Both the position numbers and the translations under genes were made by a program. Below are positions 17,454 through 26,640 of a DNA stretch of 64,000 nucleotides, one piece after another (the stretch's first letter is position 1; every line of letters starts with the position of its first letter). The stretch spans positions 62,001 to 126,000 of the forward strand of contig NZ_SPFO01000006.1 of assembly GCF_005845035.1 (NCBI RefSeq). Direction: 5' to 3'. The notes beneath the pieces were generated by a model. It searched no databases. It was not told the origin of the DNA and saw only the letters and a program-made list of their open reading frames with translations. The stretch comes from Collinsella aerofaciens. GTDB lineage: Bacteria > Actinomycetota > Coriobacteriia > Coriobacteriales > Coriobacteriaceae.

Positions 17454-17481
17454 CCGCCCGCCTCACGAATGAGACGGGCGG
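17454..17481 (-). terminator. Terminator downstream of ppdK
   Basis: CCGCCCGTCTC pairs with GAGGCGGGCGG around a short loop, about 40 bases after the ppdK stop. The T-tract after it on the minus strand is weak (TTATC), so termination may be partial. Confidence 0.6.
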
Positions 17482-17518
17482 CATGAAGGGGGCTACGAAG
17501 GCGCCCAAACCCAAAACG

Positions 17519-20269
17519 TCAGGCGGAACGCTTGGCCTCGAGCTTGGCCTGTGCGGCCGCAAGACGCGCGAGGGGCACGCGGTAGGGCGAGCAGGACACA
17601 TAGTCCACATCGGCCACGTTGAACAGGCCCTTGATGGACTTGGGGTCGCCGCCGTGCTCTCCGCACACACCGAAGTGCATACCGGGGTTGGTGGCGCGAC
17701 CCTTCGCCACGGCCATGCGCACCAGCTCGAGTACTGCCGTATCGATGGTCTCGAAGGGGTTGTCCTTCAAGATCTTCTTGTGCATGTACAGCGGGATGAA
17801 CTTGGCCTCGGCATCGTCGCGGGAGAAGCCGAAGGTGGTCTGGGTGAGGTCGTTGGTGCCAAAGCAGAAGAAGTCGGCATGATGGGCGATCTCGTCGGCG
17901 ACCATGCAGGCACGCGGCAGCTCGAGCATCGTGCCCACGGGAATATTGAGCTCGACGCCTTCCTCGGCGGAAACCTCGGCGATCACGCGCTCGATAACCT
18001 CGCGGGTCTGGACATGCTCGGCCGTGATGGAAACAAGCGGAACCATGATCTCGGGGCGCGGGTCAACACCCTCCTTGATAAGGCGAGCGGCAGCCGTGGC
18101 GACGGCGCGAACTTGCATGAGTGGCAGATCGCCAAAGACAACGGACAGGCGCACGCCGCGTAGGCCGAGCATGGGGTTCGACTCGACCATGCCGTCGATA
18201 CGGCGCAGTCGGGCACGCAGGGCGGCAAGCTCCTCCTCGCTGGCACCAGCGGCTTCCTTCTTGGTGATGGCGACCTCGAGCTCGCGAGGATTATCCAAGA
18301 ACTCATGAAGTGGCGGATCGAGCAGGCGGATGACCACATCGCGACCAGACATGGTCTTGAACATCGCCAGGAAGTCCTCGGTCTGAACCTTAAGCAGGTC
18401 GGACAGGGCCTGCTGCTTCACGGCCTCATCGTCAGACAGGATAAAGCTCTGGATGATGTTCTTGCGATCGCCCAGGAACATGTGCTCGGTGCGGCACAGG
18501 CCAATAGCCTCGGCGCCAAACTCGAGGGCAAGCTCGGCATCCTCGGGATTGTCGGCGTTGACGCGCACATGGTTGGCATGACCACAGGTCTCGTCCAGGC
18601 GAATCTCGTCGGCCCAGGACAGGATGGTGTCCAGGTCACCGGTGAGCTCTGCAGAGACCAAGTCGACCGCGCCGTCGACGACGATGCCTTGGGTGCCGTC
18701 GATGGAGATGATGTCGCCCTCGTGCAGCACGCGATCGCTGCCCTCGATACGCACGACCTTCTCGGCGGCGTCGATGTGGAAGCGCTCAACGCCGCAGACG
18801 CAGGGCGTACCCATGCCGCGGGCGATAACGGCGGCATGGCTCGTCTTGCCACCGTGGCTTGTCAGAATGCCCTCGGCGGCGACCATGCCTTTCAGGTCGT
18901 CGGGGTTGGTCTCCCAGCGAACCAGAATGACTTTGCGGCCCTCGGCGGAACGCGCGACGGCATCGTCGCTCGAGAACACGACCTCGCCCACGGCGGCACC
19001 GGGGCTGGCGTTAAGACCGCAGGCCAGCGACTCGTACTTCTTGGAGGCGTCAAATTGCGGGTGCAGGAGCTGGTCAAGCTGCGCAGGATCGATGCGGCTT
19101 ACGGCCTCCTCGCGGGTGATCAGTCCCTCCTCGACCATTTCGATAGCGATGCGCAGGGCGGCAGTGGCGGTACGCTTGCCCACGCGGGTCTGGAGCATCC
19201 AGAGCTTGCCCTGCTCGATGGTGAACTCAATATCGCACATATCGCGATAGTGATCCTCGAGCGTCAGGAAGACGCGCTCGAGCTCCTCGCCCGCGGACTC
19301 AAGGCCCGGGGTGGCCTTGAGGTCGGCGATGGGCTCGGTGTTGCGGATGCCGGCGACGACGTCCTCGCCCTGGGCGTTAACCAAAAAGTCACCGTAGAAC
19401 TCCTTGGTGCCGTCTGCCGGGTTGCGCGTAAAGGCGACGCCGGTCGCAGAGGTCTCGCCCTTATTGCCAAAGGCCATGGCCTGGACGTTGACGGCAGTAC
19501 CGAGCTCGTCAGAGATGCCGTGCTGTTTGCGGTAGATGCAGGCGCGCTCGTTCATCCAGCTGCCAAAGACGGCCTGGATGGCAAGGCGCAACTGAAGCTC
19601 CGGATCGTGCGGGAAGACGGGCTTGCCGTCGGCAACCTCAAGCTCGGGATACAGGGCGGCCTCGACGTTATCAGAGAAGATGCCCTTGAAGGTCTCGACA
19701 AGCTCCTGAAGGCCCTCGGCCGAAAGCTCGGAATCGACGCGGACGCCGGCGACCAGGCGGGCCTGGGTCAGGGCGTTCTCGAACAGGTCGGCATCAACAC
19801 CCATAACGACGTTGGAGAACATCTGGATAAAGCGGCGGTAGCTATCCCAGGCAAAACGCGGGTTTTGCGTCTGCGCGATGAGACCCTGAACGGAGTCGTC
19901 GTTGAGGCCCAAGTTGAGGACCGTGTCCATCATACCGGGCATGGAGAACGGAGCGCCCGAGCGAACCGACACGAGCAGCGGATCGGAAGCGTCGCCGAGC
20001 TTCTTGCCGCAGCGAGCCTCGAGGTCCGCCTCGGCGGCAACGATCTCGTCGAGTGCGCCTTCGGGCCAGACGTTGCCGGCGCCGGAGTACTCGACACAGG
20101 TCTGGCAGGTAATGGTAAAGCCCCCGGGAACCGGCAGGCCGATGCGGCTCATCTCGGCAAGGTTTGCGCCCTTGCCGCCAAGCACGAAGTTCATGGACTT
20201 GTCGCCCTCAGTGACACAGGCGCCCTGGGCGTCGGTTCCAAAACGGTAAACCCTCTTGCAATCGCTCAC
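17519..20269 (-). CDS. ppdK: Pyruvate, phosphate dikinase
   Basis: Interconverts pyruvate + ATP + Pi and PEP + AMP + PPi; in gut anaerobes it runs in glycolysis or gluconeogenesis. The N-terminal nucleotide-binding domain begins 'NFVLGGKGANLAEMSRIGLP'. The swivel domain has the phospho-His loop 'GGKTSHAAVIARGMG', in which the Thr before Ser-His is the residue the regulator would modify. The C-terminal PEP domain contains 'EAIGLCRTEHMF' and 'FFCFGTNDLTQTTFGFSRDD', and the C-terminal active-site Cys motif 'GVCGEHGGDP' is present. The start is GTG 20269 after AGGGGA, giving 916 residues, slightly longer than average. It lies downstream of its presumed regulator ppsR, with its own promoter region and repeated GGTAAA motifs in between. 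Confidence 0.97.
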   Translation of the reverse strand: MSDCKRVYRFGTDAQGACVTEGDKSMNFVLGGKGANLAEMSRIGLPVPGGFTITCQTCVEYSGAGNVWPEGALDEIVAAEADLEARCGKKLGDASDPLLVSVRSGAPFSMPGMMDTVLNLGLNDDSVQGLIAQTQNPRFAWDSYRRFIQMFSNVVMGVDADLFENALTQARLVAGVRVDSELSAEGLQELVETFKGIFSDNVEAALYPELEVADGKPVFPHDPELQLRLAIQAVFGSWMNERACIYRKQHGISDELGTAVNVQAMAFGNKGETSATGVAFTRNPADGTKEFYGDFLVNAQGEDVVAGIRNTEPIADLKATPGLESAGEELERVFLTLEDHYRDMCDIEFTIEQGKLWMLQTRVGKRTATAALRIAIEMVEEGLITREEAVSRIDPAQLDQLLHPQFDASKKYESLACGLNASPGAAVGEVVFSSDDAVARSAEGRKVILVRWETNPDDLKGMVAAEGILTSHGGKTSHAAVIARGMGTPCVCGVERFHIDAAEKVVRIEGSDRVLHEGDIISIDGTQGIVVDGAVDLVSAELTGDLDTILSWADEIRLDETCGHANHVRVNADNPEDAELALEFGAEAIGLCRTEHMFLGDRKNIIQSFILSDDEAVKQQALSDLLKVQTEDFLAMFKTMSGRDVVIRLLDPPLHEFLDNPRELEVAITKKEAAGASEEELAALRARLRRIDGMVESNPMLGLRGVRLSVVFGDLPLMQVRAVATAAARLIKEGVDPRPEIMVPLVSITAEHVQTREVIERVIAEVSAEEGVELNIPVGTMLELPRACMVADEIAHHADFFCFGTNDLTQTTFGFSRDDAEAKFIPLYMHKKILKDNPFETIDTAVLELVRMAVAKGRATNPGMHFGVCGEHGGDPKSIKGLFNVADVDYVSCSPYRVPLARLAAAQAKLEAKRSA

Positions 20270-20344
20270 GATACTTCCCCTTCCATGCACTTACGCGCAC
20301 GACCGTGGTAACGAATCGACCCGCCGAATGCGAGCCGTGAGGGT

Positions 20345-20439
20345 ACTATACGGCGGGCATTGAGCGGGCTTGCGCAGAGGGCGCGGGGGTTGGTAAACGT
20401 GGTAAATCTGGCGGTAAACGGTAGGTAAAGTTGGTTACC
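20345..20439 (-). promoter_or_regulatory. ppdK promoter with four GGTAAA repeats
   Basis: On the minus strand a -10 box TATAGT lies at 20345-20350 without a strong -35. Upstream of it the plus strand carries GGTAAA at 20392, 20401, 20413 and 20424, and GGTTAC at 20433. The repeats are 9-12 bases apart, roughly one helical turn each, and sit about 40-90 bases above the -10, where an activator would bind. Which protein binds is unknown. Confidence 0.5.
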
Positions 20440-20519
20440 TTATGAAGATACCACTACAATAGAAAAGCAGGTCAGATGCGATGTTTTTGCTAAATCGCTT
20501 TATCAAAATGCTACTACTA

Positions 20520-21386
20520 TTAGCCGCGGCGGGTGGCTCGGCGGGCGCGAGCTTCTTGGATTTCCTCCAAGTGTCTAATGATCTCGGCAGCGCTTTCCTC
20601 GATGGCCTTGCCGTCGGTACGCACCACAAAGCAGCCTAGGCGCTTCATGAGGGCACGGGCTTCCTCAAGCTCGCTGCGCACGCTCTCGGGCTCGGCATAG
20701 GAGCCGGCAACGGCACGAGCGTAGTCATCGCCCAAGCGGCTATCGCGAATTTCGGAAATCACATCGACGGTCGAAATCAGGCCGAACAGGCGCATCGGGT
20801 CGACCTCGTAAATTGACTTCGGCGGCTCCATGCCGTGCGCCAAAGGAACATTGGCAACCTTGTAACCCTGATAGGCCAAATACATCGACAGCGGCGTCTT
20901 GGACGTGCGCGATACGCCCAGCAGCACGATATCGGCACCCGACAGATCGTCGCAACCGCGCCCGTCATCGTGCTCGACAAAGTATTCCATGGCCTCGATG
21001 CGGTAGAAATACCGGTCATCGGTCTTGTGGATCACGCCGGCTACGCCCTTGGGCGCAACGCCGATGAGCGACGACAGCACCGCAAGCGTCGGACCGATCA
21101 GGTCGACCGAGCGAATGTGCAGCATGCCCAAGTAGTCGAGCACACGAGCACGAAGGGCCGGATCGACAATGGTGTGGAACACGGCGATATCGCGATGGTC
21201 GGCATCGACGCGCGGCCCCACAAATGACTTGACCTGCTCCACGGAGGCCACCTTGGGCAGGCGCAAAACGCGAAAAGCCCCTTCATCAAATTGCCCGGAC
21301 GCCGCAAGCACCACCTCACAAGCGGTATCGCCGAGAGAGTCGGAGATAACGATAACGGAGGGACAAGCGGTGACCGGGCAATCCAT
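20520..21386 (-). CDS. ppsR: Pyruvate, phosphate dikinase regulatory protein (DUF299 kinase/phosphorylase)
   Basis: A bifunctional enzyme that inactivates PPDK by ADP-dependent phosphorylation of a Thr next to the catalytic His, and reactivates it by Pi-dependent removal. The C-terminal P-loop-like motif is 'LLGVSRTSKTPLSMYLAYQG'. 'IVISDSLGDTACEVVLAA' opens the protein, and 'HKTDDRYFYRIEAMEYFVEH' is typical of the family. The length of 288 residues is normal. It sits between glyS and ppdK; the glyQ-glyS-ppsR order is also seen in Bacillus, where the relative is YqfL. Its target enzyme next door makes the assignment firm. Confidence 0.95.
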   Translation of the reverse strand: MDCPVTACPSVIVISDSLGDTACEVVLAASGQFDEGAFRVLRLPKVASVEQVKSFVGPRVDADHRDIAVFHTIVDPALRARVLDYLGMLHIRSVDLIGPTLAVLSSLIGVAPKGVAGVIHKTDDRYFYRIEAMEYFVEHDDGRGCDDLSGADIVLLGVSRTSKTPLSMYLAYQGYKVANVPLAHGMEPPKSIYEVDPMRLFGLISTVDVISEIRDSRLGDDYARAVAGSYAEPESVRSELEEARALMKRLGCFVVRTDGKAIEESAAEIIRHLEEIQEARARRATRRG

Positions 21387-21420
21387 GCGGGGCTCCTTTT
21401 GCGCTTACGCGCAGGCTGGC

Positions 21421-23517
21421 TTACTTTTTGCGGGCAAGCTCACCGATGTTGGCGATGCCGGAGAAAACGGCCTCGAAGCGGTTGAGCAGCTTAAGGCGAT
21501 TATCGCGGAGCTGCTCGTCCTTGTCCATGACCATAACCTCGTCGAAGAAGCGGTCGATGGGGGCACGCAGAGCTGCAAGGGCGGCAAATGCGGCCGGGTA
21601 ATCCTCGGCGGCAAGGGCGGCATCAACAGCGGTCTGAGCGGCCTCGGAGGCGTCGGCGAGCGCGAGCTCGGCCTCGCCCATCAGGCTGCGGTCGTACTCC
21701 GCACCCAGCTCGGGCTTGGAGATGTGCGCGGCGCGGGCATAGGCGGTAGCCAGGTTGTCGAAGGTCTCGGCATCGTTCTTACGGGCCTCGTCGAGCGCGG
21801 CGCAGCGGGCGAAGAAGACGGACGGGGCGATGATGTGCACCGCGGAGACGGCGGCAACGGTATCGGCCGGGATCTTTTCGTCGCGGGCCATGCTCACAAG
21901 GCGGCCATGGAAGAAGTCGCGAACCTGTTGGGCGACCTCGGCGGCATCGAACTCAATGCCCTGCTCGCTATAGAGCTCAAGGGCGAAGTCGATGAGCGAC
22001 GTGGGGTCAATCGGCAGGCGGACGCGCAGGATGTTGATGATGCCGATAGCGGCACGACGCAGCGCGTAGGGGTCCGAAGAGCCGGTCGGGGGCTCGCCGA
22101 TGGAAAAGATACCGGCGATGGTATCGAGCTTGTCGGCGCAGGCCACGATGCAGCCAGCGGTGCCCTCGGGCAGCTCGTCACCGGCAAAGCGAGGACGATA
22201 GTGATCGCGAATAGCATGGGCGACCTCGTCGTTCTCCCCCATCGCGGTGGCGTAGTAACCGCCCATCACGCCCTGCTGGCTCGTGAACTCGACGACGGCG
22301 TTGGACACCAGGTCTGCCTTGCACAGGTGCGCGGCGCGAGCAGCGTCGGCGGCAAGATGGGCGCCCAGATGAGCCTCGCGGGCGATAGCGAGCGCGAGCT
22401 GCTCGATGCGCTCGGACTTGGCGAGCACGCTACCGAGCTTCTCCTGGAAGGCAACCTTGGCCAGACGCTCACGGAATTCGTCAAGGGAGATCTTCAGGTC
22501 CTCCTCGTAGAAGAACTTTGCGTCGTCCAGACGGGCGCGCACGACGCGCTCGTTGCCGTCGATCACGCGCTCGGCGTTCTCGGGCTTGCTGTTGGAGACG
22601 ACCACGAACTCACGCGTGAGCTTGCCCTCGCCGTCATAGATCGGGAAGTAGCGCTGGTTGGTGAGCATGGACTCGCAGATGATCTCGTGCGGGACCTTGA
22701 GGAACTCCTCATCGAAGGTACCGACGAGCACCGTCGGCCACTCGCAGAGGTTAATAACCTCCTCGAAGACCTTCTTGGGCGTATCGACATGGCAGCCGGG
22801 ACGGGCAGCCTCGACCTCGGCGATACCGGCGAGGATGGCCTCACGACGACGCTCGGCAGAAAGCACGCCGGCGTCCTCGAGCACCTGCTCGTAGGCGGCG
22901 GGGCTGGCGACAACGTGGTCACCGGGGCCAAGCACGCGATGGCCACGCGTGGTGTTGCCGCTCGTCACGTCGGCAAACGACACGGGCACAACATCCTCGC
23001 CCAGAAGGCAGCAGATCCAGCGGACCGGACGAACGAACGTCGCGTGCTCGTGGCCCCAGCGCTGGGAGCGGTAGTTGGGCCAATGCAGGCCGGCGATGGT
23101 CTTCTCGCACAGAGCGGTCAGAATCGGGGTTGCCGGTGCGGAGGGAATGTTCTTCTCGGCGAACACATACTCGCGACCGTCGGTGTCCTCGCGACGGACC
23201 AGGTCCTCGGCAGCCACACCGCACTTGCGGGCAAAGCCCTGGGCGGCCTTGGTGGCGTTACCGTCGGCATCGAAGGCAATGTTGGCCGCGGGGCCACGCT
23301 TGACCTCATGAACCTCATCGGTCGCGGTGGCGACGTTAGCCACGAGCGCAGCCAGGCGACGCGGGCTCGAGATCACGCGGACCTCGCCGTGGGCCAGACC
23401 GGCCTCGTCGAGACCCTTGGCGATCATGGTGCCAAGCTGCTTGACGGCATTGTTCAGCGGCGCGGAGGGCATCTCCTCCGTACCGATCTCAAACAGGAAA
23501 TCCTTAGCGTCTGCCAT
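21421..23517 (-). CDS. glyS: Glycyl-tRNA synthetase beta subunit
   Basis: The large subunit of the tetrameric bacterial GlyRS. It contributes tRNA recognition and a C-terminal anticodon-binding domain, while GlyQ supplies catalysis. 'FLFEIGTEEMPSAPL' is the N-terminal signature, followed by 'VISSPRRLAALV'. 'MGGYYATAMGENDEVAHAI' and 'LDTIAGIFSIGEPPTGSSDP' are conserved in the HD-like middle domain. The length of 698 residues is normal. It starts three bases after glyQ. Confidence 0.96.
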   Translation of the reverse strand: MADAKDFLFEIGTEEMPSAPLNNAVKQLGTMIAKGLDEAGLAHGEVRVISSPRRLAALVANVATATDEVHEVKRGPAANIAFDADGNATKAAQGFARKCGVAAEDLVRREDTDGREYVFAEKNIPSAPATPILTALCEKTIAGLHWPNYRSQRWGHEHATFVRPVRWICCLLGEDVVPVSFADVTSGNTTRGHRVLGPGDHVVASPAAYEQVLEDAGVLSAERRREAILAGIAEVEAARPGCHVDTPKKVFEEVINLCEWPTVLVGTFDEEFLKVPHEIICESMLTNQRYFPIYDGEGKLTREFVVVSNSKPENAERVIDGNERVVRARLDDAKFFYEEDLKISLDEFRERLAKVAFQEKLGSVLAKSERIEQLALAIAREAHLGAHLAADAARAAHLCKADLVSNAVVEFTSQQGVMGGYYATAMGENDEVAHAIRDHYRPRFAGDELPEGTAGCIVACADKLDTIAGIFSIGEPPTGSSDPYALRRAAIGIINILRVRLPIDPTSLIDFALELYSEQGIEFDAAEVAQQVRDFFHGRLVSMARDEKIPADTVAAVSAVHIIAPSVFFARCAALDEARKNDAETFDNLATAYARAAHISKPELGAEYDRSLMGEAELALADASEAAQTAVDAALAAEDYPAAFAALAALRAPIDRFFDEVMVMDKDEQLRDNRLKLLNRFEAVFSGIANIGELARKK

Positions 23518-23520
23518 GGC

Positions 23521-24432
23521 TTACGCCACCTCGCCTTCCTGATCGGCATTCTCGTTGACTCCGGCGACCTCGGCCATATAGGCCTCGCAGCACGCCTTAG
23601 CGACGGCGCGGACGCGCAAGATGTAGTTAGCGCGCTCGACCGCGGACAGGGCGCCACGGGCATCGAGCAGGTTAAAAGCGTGGCTGCACTTCATGACACA
23701 GTCGTACGCCGGCAGCGGAAGCTTGCGCTCCAGGCAGGAGTGGCACTCGGCCTCGTAGTCGTCAAACTTCTGACGCATCATCTCGACGTTAGCGACCTCA
23801 AAGTTATAGGCACTGAACTCGCGCTCGTTCTCGAGGAACACGTCGCCATAGGTCATGGGCGTGCCGTCGGGCAGGTAGCTCCACACCAGGTCGTAGACGG
23901 AGTTGACGCCCTGCGCATACATGGCGATGCGCTCCAGGCCGTAGGTGATCTCGACGGGCACGGGGTCGACCTCGATGCCGCCCACCTGCTGGAAGTACGT
24001 AAACTGCGTGACCTCCATGCCATTGAGCCAGACCTCCCAGCCAAGGCCCCAGGCGCCGAGCGTCGGGCTCTCCCAGTCGTCCTCGACAAAGCGGACGTCA
24101 TGGTCGTTAGGGTCCAGGCCGATGGCGGCCAGCGAACCCAGGTAGAGCTCCTGGGCGTTGACCGGCGAGGGCTTGATGAGCACCTGGAACTGATAGTAGT
24201 GCTGCATGCGGTTGGGGTTCTCGCCGTAGCGGCCGTCGGCGGGACGGCGGCAGGGCTGCGCATAGCAGGTGCGCCACTCGGCGGGACCGAGCGAGCGCAG
24301 CGTGGTCGCGGTGTGGAAGGTACCGGCACCGACCTCGGAGTCATAGGGCTGCATAATGACGCAGCCCTGCTCGCCCCAGTACTGCTGGAGGCGCAGGATG
24401 ATGTCTTGGAAGGAAAGCGATGAAGCGTTCAT
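23521..24432 (-). CDS. glyQ: Glycyl-tRNA synthetase alpha subunit
   Basis: The catalytic class II subunit of the alpha2-beta2 GlyRS. It shows '[20 protein letters not shown]', '[20 protein letters not shown]' and '[18 protein letters not shown]', all conserved. It has 303 residues, normal length. It begins 59 bases after the lepB stop. That gap is too short for the T-box leader that controls glyQS in Bacillus. Confidence 0.97.
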   Translation of the reverse strand: MNASSLSFQDIILRLQQYWGEQGCVIMQPYDSEVGAGTFHTATTLRSLGPAEWRTCYAQPCRRPADGRYGENPNRMQHYYQFQVLIKPSPVNAQELYLGSLAAIGLDPNDHDVRFVEDDWESPTLGAWGLGWEVWLNGMEVTQFTYFQQVGGIEVDPVPVEITYGLERIAMYAQGVNSVYDLVWSYLPDGTPMTYGDVFLENEREFSAYNFEVANVEMMRQKFDDYEAECHSCLERKLPLPAYDCVMKCSHAFNLLDARGALSAVERANYILRVRAVAKACCEAYMAEVAGVNENADQEGEVA

Positions 24433-24491
24433 GCCTCTAATATCCCCTCGTCGAAACGATTACACGGTTAGGTACTGTACTATAGCGGTTT

Positions 24492-25055
24492 TTAGTCGAT
24501 AGCGCCGATGCGGTTGAGCGGCCAGTAGCGAACGAGTGCCACAGCGATCAAATCAGAGCGATCGACGGGACCAAAGTAGCGTGAGTCGGCAGAGTTTTCG
24601 CGGTTGTCGCCCATCACCCACACACAGTCATCGGGGACGGTGTAGGGATAGCTCACCTGGGCAGCGGGCGCCTGGACCGAAAGCGGCCAGCTCATGCCCG
24701 TCGTATAGTCCTCGTCGAGCGCTTGGCCGTCAACGACCACCTTGCCGTCCTGCAGGTCGACCGTCTGGCCGGCCGTGGCAATAACGCGCTTGACAAGAAC
24801 ATCATGCTCGGAGGTGCCGTCGGGGTTATGAAACACCACGATATCGCCCTGCTTGACGGGCTGACCGAACTCGAGGCTCACCTTTTGCGCCAGGATCTGG
24901 TCGCCAATCTCGATTGTGTCCTCCATAGAGCCGGTGGGCACCACAAAGGGCTCGACCACAAAGGTGCGAATCAGGAAGGTGGCCACAAGCGCGATCGCGA
25001 TGACAGCGATCCACTCAAATGCGCCCCTCAACGCGGAATGCTGCGATGGAACCAT
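24492..25055 (-). CDS. lepB: Type I signal peptidase
   Basis: Cleaves signal peptides of exported proteins on the outer face of the membrane. A single N-terminal membrane helix ('WIAVIAIALVATFLIRTFVV') precedes the catalytic Ser in 'VPTGSMEDTIEIGD'. The general-base Lys is in 'VLVKRVIATAGQ', and box E is 'GDNRENSADSRYFGPV'. The size of 187 residues fits the short Gram-positive form. The start ATG 25055 lies five bases after GAGGAG in the trmD end, so the genes are coupled. Confidence 0.95.
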   Translation of the reverse strand: MVPSQHSALRGAFEWIAVIAIALVATFLIRTFVVEPFVVPTGSMEDTIEIGDQILAQKVSLEFGQPVKQGDIVVFHNPDGTSEHDVLVKRVIATAGQTVDLQDGKVVVDGQALDEDYTTGMSWPLSVQAPAAQVSYPYTVPDDCVWVMGDNRENSADSRYFGPVDRSDLIAVALVRYWPLNRIGAID

Positions 25056-25057
25056 TC

Positions 25058-25816
25058 TCACTCCTCGATCTGCGAATACGAAGCGTCAAGGATCTCTTGC
25101 GCGTATGCGCGCTCCTCGGGCGTCAGCCGTGCCGTCTCAATCAGGTCGGGACGCCAGCGACAGGTGCGCTCGATGGCGTTCTTACGACGCCAGGCGTCTA
25201 CCTTGGCATGGTCACCGCTCACGAGCACCGGCGGCACGCCCTCGCCGTTGAACTCGGCGGGACGGGTGTACTGCGCGTACTCGAGCAGACCACCGTCCTC
25301 GGCAGTCGAGAACGACTCATCGACGTTGCTCATCTCGTCACCAAGGGCGCCGGGAATCAGACGCACGACGGCGTCGGCAACGACCATAGCGGGAAGCTCG
25401 CCGCCCGTAAGCACGTAGTCGCCGATCGACAGGCGCTCGTCGGCATACGCATACGCGCGCTCGTCGACGCCCTCGTAGCGGCTGCATACAAACAGCAGGC
25501 GCTCGCTTTTGAGCAGGCGCTCGGCCACATGCTGCGTAAAGGGTTCGCCGCAGGGCGTAAAGAACACCACGGTGGGCTTGGGGCCCTCGGAGCTAATGGC
25601 CTCGATGGCCTCGGCGATGGGCTCGACCTTCATGAGCATACCCTGCCCGCCGCCGTACGGCTCGTCATCGACGGTACGATGACGGTCGTGCGTCCAGTCA
25701 CGCAGGTTATAGGCCTTAAAATTAAAAAGGCCGGCCTTACGGGCGCGGCCCAAAATCGACGTGGACATGACGGGCTCAAACATCTCGGGAAAGACTGAAA
25801 GGGTCTCGATCAGCAT
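25058..25816 (-). CDS. trmD: tRNA (guanine-37-N1)-methyltransferase
   Basis: Methylates G37 of tRNAs reading CNN and some other codons, which prevents +1 frameshifts. It is a SPOUT-fold enzyme with the deep knot: 'DDEPYGGGQGMLMKVEPI', 'FVCSRYEGVDERA' and 'SIGDYVLTGGELPAMVVADA'. The C-terminal domain includes 'PVLVSGDHAKVDAWRR'. The length of 252 residues is normal. The ATG follows GGGAGG. Its position between rimM and lepB keeps the conserved rpsP-khpA-rimM-trmD order. Confidence 0.97.
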   Translation of the reverse strand: MLIETLSVFPEMFEPVMSTSILGRARKAGLFNFKAYNLRDWTHDRHRTVDDEPYGGGQGMLMKVEPIAEAIEAISSEGPKPTVVFFTPCGEPFTQHVAERLLKSERLLFVCSRYEGVDERAYAYADERLSIGDYVLTGGELPAMVVADAVVRLIPGALGDEMSNVDESFSTAEDGGLLEYAQYTRPAEFNGEGVPPVLVSGDHAKVDAWRRKNAIERTCRWRPDLIETARLTPEERAYAQEILDASYSQIEE

Positions 25817-25826
25817 GTTTTCCTCC

Positions 25827-26348
25827 CTACTTGTCCATATCGATCAAACCGTCCATAACATGGACGGAAATTGTCCCCTGATCGGGAAGATCGAGCACAA
25901 CCTGCTCGATCACGGGAATCAGCACCTCGCCGTACCGATCGCCCTCGACAACCCAAACATCGTTGGCGGGCGTCGACATGATCTCGACAATCGTGCCGAG
26001 CGAGCCAAAGCGCTCGTCGACCACCTCGCGACCCATCAGGTCGGTATAGGCAGCGTCGAGCGAATCGAGCTCAAAGTCGTCACGATTTGCCAGCACGTAG
26101 CATCCGGTGATGCCCTCGGCAGTCGTCAAGTCGTCAATGCCCTCGAACGAGACCAGAACGCCATCGCCCGTATCAGTGACGGATACGACCGTGCAAAAAC
26201 GGTCGCGTTTGAGCGCCGGCGGCGTCAAGGCGACGCGCATACCCGGCGTCAATACAGAAGGAAGCCCCCGCAGCGGCTGCGCGAGGACCTCCCCCTTCCT
26301 TCCGTGCGGCTTAACCACACGGGCGATGTTTTTGTACTGGGACCTCAA
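25827..26348 (-). CDS. rimM: 16S rRNA processing factor RimM
   Basis: An assembly factor that binds S19 and helps mature the 30S head. 'NIARVVKPHGRKGEVLAQPL' is the typical N terminus and 'VVEGDRYGEVLIPVI' the PRC-barrel core. It has 173 residues. The start is probably TTG 26348, whose ribosome site is poor (TAGGA only two bases away). It overlaps nothing and trails khpA by four bases, so it probably relies on coupled translation. Confidence 0.92.
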   Translation of the reverse strand: MRSQYKNIARVVKPHGRKGEVLAQPLRGLPSVLTPGMRVALTPPALKRDRFCTVVSVTDTGDGVLVSFEGIDDLTTAEGITGCYVLANRDDFELDSLDAAYTDLMGREVVDERFGSLGTIVEIMSTPANDVWVVEGDRYGEVLIPVIEQVVLDLPDQGTISVHVMDGLIDMDK

Positions 26349-26352
26349 GGTC

Positions 26353-26637
26353 CTAGCCCAGAACCTCTACCTCGACTGCGGTGTCGAGGCGAGCGGCCAG
26401 TGCACGGGCGAGCGTGCGAATGGCCTTGATGGTACGGCCACGACGGCCGATGACCTTAGCGACGTCATCCTCGGCAACCGAAACCTCAATCGTGGAGGCG
26501 TCGTCACCATCGATGACCTCAAGGCTCACGGAATCCGGGTCGTCGACGATCTGAACAACGAGATATTCGACGAGATCGGCGATGCGATCTGAGAGCATTG
26601 CCTCACCCTCGAGCTGTGCAGCGTCAACCTCAGGCAC
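26353..26637 (-). CDS. khpA: KhpA-type KH-domain RNA-binding protein
   Basis: A small KH protein that forms a complex with KhpB in Firmicutes and affects cell division and small RNAs. The 94-residue chain has the KH GXXG loop as 'VIGRRGRTIKAIRTLARALA'. A 14-residue acidic stretch precedes the usual start 'MLSDRIADLVEYLV'. GTG 26637, six bases after GAGGAG, is taken as start; the internal Met at residue 14 is an alternative. It lies between rpsP and rimM, its usual place. Confidence 0.92.
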   Translation of the reverse strand: MPEVDAAQLEGEAMLSDRIADLVEYLVVQIVDDPDSVSLEVIDGDDASTIEVSVAEDDVAKVIGRRGRTIKAIRTLARALAARLDTAVEVEVLG

Positions 26638-26640
26638 GAT

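Noticed and set aside
18305..20311. A 668-codon plus-strand open frame opposite ppdK
   Set aside because: Antisense shadow of a certain PPDK gene, with no recognisable domain and no ribosome site noted.
21169..24423. A 1084-codon plus-strand open frame opposite glyQ and glyS
   Set aside because: It is the antisense of two well-recognised genes; long antisense frames are common at this GC. It has low-complexity composition and no family motifs.
24433..24491. T-box leader before glyQ
   Set aside because: Only 59 bases separate lepB and glyQ, too short for a T-box with specifier loop and terminator.
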